13,709 nucleotides of DNA, from contig CALCHR010000196.1 in the NCBI GenBank assembly GCA_937901185.1, positions 1 through 13,709 on the forward strand, written 5' to 3'. Made by a program: the position numbers and the translations under genes. Below, piece after piece: positions 5,836-11,818 of this stretch. The stretch comes from an uncultured Bacteroidales bacterium. Its GTDB lineage: Bacteria; Bacteroidota; Bacteroidia; Bacteroidales; Bacteroidaceae. The notes under the pieces were generated by a model. It searched no databases, had not been told where the DNA came from, and saw only the letters and a list, made by a program, of their open reading frames with translations. The number at the start of each line of letters is the position of its first letter. The first letter of the stretch is position 1.

Positions 5836-8800
5836 ATGTACAAACATTTTCTGACTCTCCTCGCTACCCTCTTTTTGGGAGCGTTGAGCGCTTGGGCCGA
5901 AGGTAAGCCCCAAGCCAGCACCGAAGGCAATGAGCATTGGTACCTCGTTCAGTTCATGAACGGCGGCAATGCCTTGACAGCCGAAACAGAAGGTGCGGAA
6001 ATCACCACCGCCGCCGCCGTAGGCAGCGAAGCCCAGTTGTGGAAATTCACAGGCAGCGACGCCGACGGTTACGTCTTGACCAACAAAAAGGGACTGACGC
6101 TCTACACCTCAGGTGGTCAAAAAAACAACAAGGTATCGGCTTCCTCAAAAGCCAACGGCGTGACCCGCTACAAGATTGTGGCTGCCACCCACGCTTCTTA
6201 TAAAAGCGGCTACGAACTGCAGCCCTACAACAACGCTTCTGTCTCCATGAACCTCTGGGGAGGTCCGGAAGAAAATCGCGGTGTGGGTCTTTGGGACAAG
6301 GGCGACCAGAATAACGCCGTAGAGTTTGTCTCCGAGAAAGAACTGGCTGCTGCCGCCGGTTTCTCCATCGTGCCTTATCCCCAAAGCCTTGAAGTGACCA
6401 AGGAAGGTGCGCTCAATTTTGCCACCATCACCACCTTGGCCTACCCCGACTTTGCCTCCATGGCCCACGCTGAAGAGTTTGCCCGCATGTGGCAGAACGT
6501 ATCGGGCGTGGAACTGAACCTCGTGGAAGGCACAGAGGATGCCAACGTGCTCCAGCTCAGCTACGACACCACGCTGCCCGAAGAAGGCTATCGACTCAGC
6601 GTCAGCGACGGCCGCATAGACATCAAAGCCTCGCAGCAAGCCGGTTTCTTCTACGCATTCCAGACCCTGAAACAACTCCTTCCGCGCCAGGTTTTCGCCG
6701 CAGAGAAGCAGCAGGGCGTGGAGTGGACCTTGCCCTATGTAGAGATTGCCGACCAACCCCTGCTCAGTCACCGCGGATTCATGATGGACATCGCCCGCCA
6801 CTTCTTCAACAAGGACGAGGTGAAGCGCGTGCTCGACGTGATGGCCCTCTATAAGATGAACCGCTTCCATTGGCACCTGACCGACGACCAAGGCTGGCGC
6901 ATCCACATGGACAAATATCCCTTGCTCACCGAAGTGGGCGCCGTGCGCGCCGGCTCGTTTGCCAGTCCCGGCGAAGGCGGTAAGTTCTTCGACGACACAG
7001 AATACGGCCGCGGCTTCTTCTACACCAAAGAAGAACTCAAGGAAATCGTGGCCTACGCCAAGGAACGCCACATCGAGATACTCCCCGAGGTAGACCTCCC
7101 CGGTCACATGGTGGCCGCCGTGGCTTCCTACCCCGAGTTCAGCTGCGACCCCGGCAAGTCTTATAGCGTGCGCATCGACGGCGGTATCTCCCACGACGTG
7201 CTCAATGTGGGCAACGACAAAGTGATTACCTTCCTCAAAGACGTGCTCGACTACTTGGCCGACGTCTTCCCTTATCCCTACGTACACATCGGCGGCGACG
7301 AATGTCCCACAGACCAGTGGGCCAACAATGCCGACTGCTTGCGCCGCGTACAAGAGGAAGGCCTTAACGGCGTACACGAGTTGCAGTCATGGCTGGTGGA
7401 AGAGCTCGGCATCTATGTGAAGGAAAACCACGGCAAGGACCTTGTCGTTTGGGACGAGTTGCTCAGCCACTGGTCAGATAAGAACACCGTGAAGCCCGTC
7501 ATTATGGCCTGGAACAGTTTGGACCATAGCGCAAAAGCAGCCAGCCGCGGCTTTAAGAGCATCGTTGCGCCCTACTCGCACCTGTATCTCGACTTTATGC
7601 AGGTAGGCCCCAACGAAACCCTCGTAGATGAGCCCTACTACGGAGGATGGAGCGACTCGAACACCAATACTTTGCAGGAAGCCTATACCCTCAATCCGCT
7701 CGGCTCGCTCAGCGGCAAGGAAGATTTCTGTATGGGTGTGCAGGGCAACTTGTGGGCCGAGACGCTCAACGACTTTGGCGAGTTGCAATACCAGCTCTTG
7801 CCGCGTATGCTTGCTTTGGCCGAGACCGGATGGTTGCCCGCCAAGAAGAAAAACTGGAACTCCTTCTACCTCCGCCTGCAGCAGCAGGACGAAATCCTCG
7901 ATGCGCTGGGCTACATCTACGCTAAGCACCACATCGTGCCTGCTGAGCAGACCGAAGCCGAAAAGCTTCTGGCCGAAGCCGCCGCCATCCTCGAAGTTTC
8001 CCAAGGCGGACAGGCAGGATTCCCTGCTAAGAGCGTACACGACCAGCTTGCTGCCATCTACGACGTGGCCAAGATGATGCCCACAGAAGCCTCTGTGATC
8101 GAAGCGCTCCGCGAGAAGGTAGACGCCTATAAGGCTGCCGAGATTGTGCAGCCCCAGGCCGGAAAATACTATCAGATTGTTTCTGCCTCCACCTATTACA
8201 GAAAGCAGTTTGAAGGCTCCACCATGTATCAGGACGGCGCGCAGGTGCGCATCCACTATACGCCGCAGGTAGAGCCCGAAGAGTTGTGGCAGTTTGTAGA
8301 GAGCGGCCTCTCCGGCGTGGCTGCCTATAAGTTGCAGAATGTGTGCAGCGGTGAACTCCTCGCTATGAACACCTACAACGCAGCTGTCGGCATGGGCGGT
8401 GCGCCCACCAACGTGCGTGTAGACAAGGCCACCGTGGCTACAGGCAAATACGACTTCATCCCCGGCGTGGTAAACATCTCTGCCGTAGACGGATACAGCG
8501 CCACAGAGAAGGGCAGCGTGAAGCGCCTCAGCGCCCAGGTGTCCGGACTGGTGTTTGCCAAAGACGAAGCAGCGCTCTGCTATCCCGGCACCTGGTTGCT
8601 CGTGGAGGTGGAAGACTTCACCGCGCAGCTCGAAGGCCTCGTGAAGAAGTGTAAGGCCATCATCCGCGACGCCAAGCCCGGCGAGATGGACCAGCCCACT
8701 GAAGAGGCGTTGCAGTATCTGCAGCAGCAACTCATTGACCGCGCAGAGCTCACCCTCAAGGCTTCTGGCCCGGTGGAGAAGAACGTCTACGAGCAATACC

Positions 8801-9405
8801 TCGACTGCTACCGCACCTTCCTCGCCATGCCGCGTGCCTCTCTGCTGGATGCCATCAGCGAGCAATACTTCTACAGACTGGAGAACGCCTACTTCACCGG
8901 CAACTATGCTTGCGCCAACACCTCCAACGGTAAGGTGGAACCCAAGGCCCTCAACACCGCCAACGACGGCTTCCTCTGGCGCTTTGTGAAGAACAACGGC
9001 ACAGTGAAAGTGGTGAACAAGGCCACCGGCAAGGCTGCCTACATCGACGCTTCTAAGGAAGGCGCCGTCTTGATGGCCAACTATGCCGGCAGCGGCTTGA
9101 CCGACTGGACCCTCGAGGAAATCAAAACCGACCTCGGCGGTAGCGGCGTAGCCATCGTAGAGCCCTCGGGCACCTACGGCTGGTATGTGAACCCCAGCGC
9201 TTTCCCCACCGTGATTACCAAGCCTAAAGACTGGGGCGCCAGCATCTGGAACCTCGTCAAGACCGAAACGCTCACCGGCGTAGAGGCTGCCCTCGTGGAA
9301 AAGAAAGCCCCCGTCTACTACGACCTGAGCGGACGCCGAGTGCTCGTTCCGCAGCAGGGCATCTACATCACCGGCGAGGGCCAAAAGCGCCTCTTCTCAA
9401 AATAA
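5836..9405 (+). CDS. Secreted multidomain GH20 beta-N-acetylhexosaminidase
   Basis: 1189-residue exported enzyme expected to release terminal beta-linked GlcNAc/GalNAc from glycans. Residues 1-21 are a signal peptide (cleavage near SAWA). Residues 33-168 form a ricin/lectin-like module with an LWKF signature (68-71). Residues about 175-305 are the GH20b domain. The catalytic barrel follows (about 310-680): SHRGFMMDIAR 311-321 with substrate Arg313, HWHLTDDQGWR 345-355, LPEVDLPGH 416-424, the catalytic pair Asp488-Glu489 in HIGGDEC, and GNLWAE 637-642. After a helical linker come two further lectin-like modules, about 775-925 (LWQF 817-820) and about 1008-1145 (LWRF 1047-1050). The tail (YYDLSGRRV...GIYI, 1160-1189) matches those of two other proteins in the window. 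Typical GH20 enzymes of this group are 550-780 residues, so the flanking modules make it unusually long. Codons are strongly G/C-ended throughout. The gene stands alone, with its own promoter. Confidence 0.95.
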   Translation: MYKHFLTLLATLFLGALSAWAEGKPQASTEGNEHWYLVQFMNGGNALTAETEGAEITTAAAVGSEAQLWKFTGSDADGYVLTNKKGLTLYTSGGQKNNKVSASSKANGVTRYKIVAATHASYKSGYELQPYNNASVSMNLWGGPEENRGVGLWDKGDQNNAVEFVSEKELAAAAGFSIVPYPQSLEVTKEGALNFATITTLAYPDFASMAHAEEFARMWQNVSGVELNLVEGTEDANVLQLSYDTTLPEEGYRLSVSDGRIDIKASQQAGFFYAFQTLKQLLPRQVFAAEKQQGVEWTLPYVEIADQPLLSHRGFMMDIARHFFNKDEVKRVLDVMALYKMNRFHWHLTDDQGWRIHMDKYPLLTEVGAVRAGSFASPGEGGKFFDDTEYGRGFFYTKEELKEIVAYAKERHIEILPEVDLPGHMVAAVASYPEFSCDPGKSYSVRIDGGISHDVLNVGNDKVITFLKDVLDYLADVFPYPYVHIGGDECPTDQWANNADCLRRVQEEGLNGVHELQSWLVEELGIYVKENHGKDLVVWDELLSHWSDKNTVKPVIMAWNSLDHSAKAASRGFKSIVAPYSHLYLDFMQVGPNETLVDEPYYGGWSDSNTNTLQEAYTLNPLGSLSGKEDFCMGVQGNLWAETLNDFGELQYQLLPRMLALAETGWLPAKKKNWNSFYLRLQQQDEILDALGYIYAKHHIVPAEQTEAEKLLAEAAAILEVSQGGQAGFPAKSVHDQLAAIYDVAKMMPTEASVIEALREKVDAYKAAEIVQPQAGKYYQIVSASTYYRKQFEGSTMYQDGAQVRIHYTPQVEPEELWQFVESGLSGVAAYKLQNVCSGELLAMNTYNAAVGMGGAPTNVRVDKATVATGKYDFIPGVVNISAVDGYSATEKGSVKRLSAQVSGLVFAKDEAALCYPGTWLLVEVEDFTAQLEGLVKKCKAIIRDAKPGEMDQPTEEALQYLQQQLIDRAELTLKASGPVEKNVYEQYLDCYRTFLAMPRASLLDAISEQYFYRLENAYFTGNYACANTSNGKVEPKALNTANDGFLWRFVKNNGTVKVVNKATGKAAYIDASKEGAVLMANYAGSGLTDWTLEEIKTDLGGSGVAIVEPSGTYGWYVNPSAFPTVITKPKDWGASIWNLVKTETLTGVEAALVEKKAPVYYDLSGRRVLVPQQGIYITGEGQKRLFSK

Positions 9406-9407
9406 GC

Positions 9408-9431
9408 GAGTGCTGCCGGAGGGCAGCGCTC
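9408..9431 (+). terminator. Probable terminator hairpin of the GH20 gene
   Basis: GAGTGCTGCC (9408-9417) pairs with GGCAGCGCTC (9422-9431), 10 bp with one G-U pair and a GGAG loop, starting 3 bases after the stop codon. The following CAATTCTT is a weak U-tract, so termination may be incomplete. Confidence 0.6.
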
Positions 9432-9479
9432 CAATTCTTAAAATCAAACCGGCCATCTGCAAAAGAAAGTTAAAGCCGA

Positions 9480-9511
9480 TTTGCATTTTGCCCTCCAATG
9501 TATTATCTTTG
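9480..9511 (+). promoter_or_regulatory. Promoter-like sequence in the convergent region
   Basis: TTTG (9480-9483), 20 bases, TATCTTTG (9504-9511) matches the Bacteroidota promoter consensus in both boxes and in spacing. Transcription would start at about 9516-9520, right at the foot of the hairpin at 9520-9548. No open frame follows. Confidence 0.6.
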
Positions 9512-9516
9512 TAATA

Positions 9517-9552
9517 GCGAAGCGGGAGCCTGAAAAGGACTCCCGCTTTTTT
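9517..9552 (+). ncRNA. Putative ~35-nt RNA made of a terminator hairpin
   Basis: The region from the predicted start to the end of the U-tract is essentially one hairpin: AAGCGGGAG (9520-9528) pairs with CTCCCGCTT (9540-9548), with CC/GG able to extend the stem past a bulged A, and TTTT follows. If the promoter at 9480-9511 is active, the product would be a tiny stable RNA. Alternatively the hairpin is only a second terminator for the GH20 gene and the promoter match is chance. Confidence 0.35.
9520..9552 (+). terminator. Rho-independent terminator
   Basis: A 9-bp GC-rich stem (9520-9528 with 9540-9548) followed by TTTT after the stem's closing TT, i.e. six T in a row at 9547-9552. It is a stronger terminator than the hairpin right after the GH20 gene and could back it up. 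Confidence 0.85.
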
Positions 9553-9591
9553 CTGTATGATAGATTCAAAAAAATGGTTTTTTTGTGATGC

Positions 9592-9675
9592 TTCTTTTGT
9601 GTTGCAAAATTTTTCTTCGGCGTTTACTAAGAAAAAATCGGTAACTACTAAGAAAAATTCCGAGCCATCTGCGAA
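9592..9675 (-). repeat. 84-bp intergenic element of 21-bp units (copy 3, partly decayed)
   Basis: Two well-conserved 21-base units on the minus strand (9654-9634 and 9633-9613) read TTCTTAGTA, GTTA or AACG, CCGA, four bases. In the same 21-base register, 9592-9612 resembles the unit in plus orientation (TTCTT...GTT...AAATTT, 13 of 21 positions matching the 5581 unit) and 9655-9675 in minus orientation (12 of 21). The outer units are therefore weak calls; the two inner ones are secure. The two inner ACTAAG motifs are exactly 21 bases apart. Confidence 0.65.
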
Positions 9676-9764
9676 AAACTTTGCGCCTTCTGCTTTTGCA
9701 AACTGCTTTTCCGCTCTCCCGAATCCCTAAATTATCTTAAACTTTCTAAACGCCCCGTGTCCCT

Positions 9765-9797
9765 AAAAAAAAGAGCCTCTCATTTTTCAGAAGAGGC
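9765..9797 (-). terminator. Terminator of the rbfA-permease operon
   Basis: On the minus strand GCCTCT (9797-9792) pairs with AGAGGC (9780-9775) around an 11-base loop and is followed by TCTTTTTTTTAGG. The stem is only 6 bp but the U-tract is long. It begins 20 bases after the permease stop codon. Confidence 0.75.
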
Positions 9798-9816
9798 CGG
9801 AAAAGACGGAGACCGT

Positions 9817-11040
9817 TTAGAGCAAGCGCTTGCTGAGATGGTGCACCGGATACCACACGGAGCAGGCGCCCACCACCACTACGGTAAAGAATATCAAGAG
9901 AATGTCGGGCAGATGAACGCTCACGGGGTAGGCGTCGACGATAAACATGCCCACCGAGTCGCCCAGACGGAGCAGACCAAACTGCTCTTGCAGCAGGCAG
10001 AGGAACAAACCGATGCCGATGCCCACCACGGCGCCCAGCAGCGTGATGAGCCAACCCTCGTAGAGGAAGATGCGCACGATGCTCTGCTCGTCGGCGCCCA
10101 AGTGGCGCAGCACTTCCATGTCGGAGCGCTTCTCGATGATGAGCATAGAGACCGAGCCGATGATGTTAAAGCAGGAGACGAGCAGGATGAAGGTCAGGAA
10201 GAGGTAGGACACGGTCTTCTCGATGTTCATCACCGCAAACATGTCGGCCTGCTGCTCTATGCGGTCGTTCACCTGGAAGTGCTCGCCGGCAATGGTGCGC
10301 AGCTCTTGCTTGACCTCGTCGGTGTCGGCGCCGTCTTTCAGGCGCAGCTCGAGTTGCGTGATGCAGCCCTCCTGCTCAAAGAGTTGCTGAGCGAAGGAGA
10401 GGGGAGCGAGCATATAGTGGTCGTCGTATTGTCGCTGACTGACGTGGAACACCAGGCGCGGCGATAGGAGGTCGCCCATCGTAAAGCTCTCGGAGGGATT
10501 GACCACGTTGATGCGCTCGCCTTTGCGAGGTGCGCAAATGGGCACTTTACCATAATCGATGCCGCCCAACTGCTGAGCCAGTCCGGCGCCCGGCACGCCA
10601 TAGTCCACGCCGCCGGCATGGAGCAGAAAGTCGCCATCGCCATAGAGAATGCTGTGTATGTCCGTGCAGCTGTCGAAGTTTTCGCCCACGCCTTTGAGCA
10701 CAATCACCGTGGGGTGGCCCTGAAAGAGAATCAAAGCGTTCTCTTCCAAGCATTCAGTGGCCACAGCCACGTCGGGATAGGCCTTGATGCGCAGCAGCAA
10801 AGAGTCGTCGGCCGCAGCAAACTTGCCCTTGCTCGGCGTGACCTTGAGCTGAGGATCGAAAGAGGTGTAGAGGCTGCCAATCAAGTCGCGGAAGCCATTG
10901 AAGACCGAGAGGGTACACACCAGAGCCATCGTGGAGAGCGCCACGCCCACCACGGAGATGATGGAGATGACGTTGATGGCGTTGTGGCTCTTCTTGGAGA
11001 AGAGATAGCGCCAGGCTACGAAGAAAGGAAAGCCCTTCAT
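9817..11040 (-). CDS. LolC/LolE-type ABC transporter permease (FtsX family)
   Basis: 407-residue inner-membrane permease. The topology is that of LolC/LolE: TM1 at about 21-46 after a short FFVAWRYLFSKKSHNAINVIS start (compare the family's ARRYLRSKK...ISVIS), a large periplasmic MacB-like domain (about 47-270), then three TM helices at about 275-303, 322-350 and 377-397 forming the FtsX core. The cytoplasmic segment EKRSDMEVLRHLGAD (303-317) fits the coupling-helix region that contacts the ATPase. In Proteobacteria LolCDE extracts lipoproteins from the inner membrane; the same job is likely here but is inferred, and the partner ATPase (LolD) is not in the window. The start codon lies 1 base after the rbfA stop, so the two are surely co-transcribed and probably translationally coupled. 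Confidence 0.85.
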   Translation of the reverse strand: MKGFPFFVAWRYLFSKKSHNAINVISIISVVGVALSTMALVCTLSVFNGFRDLIGSLYTSFDPQLKVTPSKGKFAAADDSLLLRIKAYPDVAVATECLEENALILFQGHPTVIVLKGVGENFDSCTDIHSILYGDGDFLLHAGGVDYGVPGAGLAQQLGGIDYGKVPICAPRKGERINVVNPSESFTMGDLLSPRLVFHVSQRQYDDHYMLAPLSFAQQLFEQEGCITQLELRLKDGADTDEVKQELRTIAGEHFQVNDRIEQQADMFAVMNIEKTVSYLFLTFILLVSCFNIIGSVSMLIIEKRSDMEVLRHLGADEQSIVRIFLYEGWLITLLGAVVGIGIGLFLCLLQEQFGLLRLGDSVGMFIVDAYPVSVHLPDILLIFFTVVVVGACSVWYPVHHLSKRLL

Positions 11041-11041
11041 C

Positions 11042-11377
11042 CTATTGCTTCAGCAGGGAGTCGATGTGGTCGATGTAGTCGAGCGAGTCGTCCAAGAAGA
11101 ATTTCAGCTCGGGGATGATGCGAAGCTGGTGGCGCACACGGGTGCCCAGTTCGTAGCGAATCTCGCGAGCGCTTCTGTTGACATTTTCCAAAGTCTCAGC
11201 GGCACGCTCTGAAGGGAACACGCTGAGGTAGGCGCGACAAACGCTCATGTCGGGGCTGATGCGCACGGGGCTCACCGACACCAGCATGCCGTGCATCGCC
11301 TTGGTCTGTTTCTGAAAAATATCGCTCAGCTCTTTCTGGATGAGGCGGGATATTTTTTGTTGTCTTGTAGTTTCCAT
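11042..11377 (-). CDS. rbfA: 30S ribosome-binding factor A
   Basis: 111-residue cytoplasmic protein that binds the 30S subunit late in assembly and assists 16S rRNA maturation. It is a single KH-type domain: N-terminal helix with RLIQKELSDIFQK (12-24), strand region VSVSPVRISPDMSVCRAYLSVF with the family's V-x-x-S-P-D-M/L-x-x-A/C-x-x-Y-x-S-V-F pattern, helix REIRYELGTRV, then RIIPELKFFLDDS and a terminal LL. The length is short compared with E. coli RbfA (133) but usual in this phylum. The ATG at 11377 is chosen because an upstream in-frame ATG at 11515 would place the promoter at 11456-11486 inside the gene and add a non-conserved leader. It is the first gene of a two-gene operon with the LolC/LolE-type permease. 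Confidence 0.93.
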   Translation of the reverse strand: METTRQQKISRLIQKELSDIFQKQTKAMHGMLVSVSPVRISPDMSVCRAYLSVFPSERAAETLENVNRSAREIRYELGTRVRHQLRIIPELKFFLDDSLDYIDHIDSLLKQ

Positions 11378-11455
11378 GTAAAAAATCTTGTCTGTAGTTA
11401 TTAAAAACGGAGGGAGCATCTGCTTGGAAAGGCCCTCGAGCCCCTTCTCAAGGCA

Positions 11456-11486
11456 CAAAGGTACGGAAAAAACCCCATAGCCCAAA
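11456..11486 (-). promoter_or_regulatory. Promoter of the rbfA-permease operon
   Basis: On the minus strand TTTG (11486-11483) is followed after exactly 19 bases by TACCTTTG (11463-11456), a full consensus match. The start of transcription near 11449 leaves a leader of about 70 bases before the rbfA ATG at 11377. Confidence 0.75.
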
Positions 11487-11678
11487 GAGTTAGGCCCGAT
11501 ATGCCGGCCGACCAACTCAGGAAAACCGCCCGCGCCCCCTCAGATTTTTATGCAAACCCTCCACAGCTTGCCCAAAGCCCGGTTTTCTCTTTCGGCGCCT
11601 TGAAACCCCGTTTCGCTCTTCTATAGCCCCCGGTTTTTTAGATTTATTTTATCTTAGGAATATATTTTTAGAAATTAG

Positions 11679-11710
11679 CTTGGAACTTTTTCAAAAAAGT
11701 AGTACGTTTG
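11679..11710 (+). promoter_or_regulatory. Likely promoter of the F5/8C-domain gene
   Basis: TACGTTTG (11703-11710) matches the -7 consensus. The -33 position, 20 bases upstream, reads CTTG (11679-11682), one base off TTTG. A near-perfect palindrome ACTTTTT-C-AAAAAAGT (11685-11700) lies between the boxes and could be an operator. The leader before the ATG at 11819 would be about 100 bases and is AT-rich. Confidence 0.5.
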
Positions 11711-11818
11711 CAACTTACATTATTGTCCTTTTTGGGAACCTGTAAGAATATACACATTTATATATTATATATAGGAACATTTTAGAACACTTTTTTATTA
11801 ACCTAATTTATTAACAGT

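Larger units (their letters stand above)
9406..9816. other. Convergent intergenic region between the GH20 gene and the permease gene
   Basis: 411 bases without a supported protein gene. It holds the GH20 terminator (9408-9431), a promoter-plus-terminator unit (9480-9552), a perfect A/T hairpin CAAAAAAA-TGG-TTTTTTTG (9567-9585), the third 84-bp repeat element (9592-9675) and the terminator of the permease gene (9765-9797). Confidence 0.7.
11378..11818. other. Divergent intergenic region between rbfA and the F5/8C-domain gene
   Basis: 441 bases without a supported gene. It contains the rbfA leader and promoter (to 11486), a GC-rich then T-rich spacer with a small GAAAC-CCC-GTTTC hairpin (11602-11614), the likely promoter of the right-hand gene (11679-11710) and a long AT-rich leader with TATATA runs (11757-11773). 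No 84-bp repeat element is present here. Confidence 0.65.

Noticed and set aside
7474..9384. Minus-strand open frame of 636 codons, and another at 6145-7377
   Set aside because: Both are antisense to the GH20 gene. The length follows from the near absence of TTA, CTA and TCA codons in the G/C-ended sense frame. No signal peptide, domain or promoter supports them.
9757..10467. Plus-strand open frame of 236 codons
   Set aside because: Antisense to the permease gene and very rich in His, Glu and Asp, the reverse complement of its hydrophobic codons.
11378..11515. 46-residue N-terminal extension of rbfA from ATG 11515
   Set aside because: The extension covers a full-consensus promoter (11456-11486) and has no similarity to RbfA N-termini; METTRQQKISRLIQ at 11377 fits the family start.
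11653..11679. TTAG motifs 21 bases apart (11654 and 11675) as a fourth copy of the repeat element
   Set aside because: The surrounding bases lack TTCYTAGTA and CCGA; in AT-rich DNA such a spacing of a 4-base match is expected by chance.
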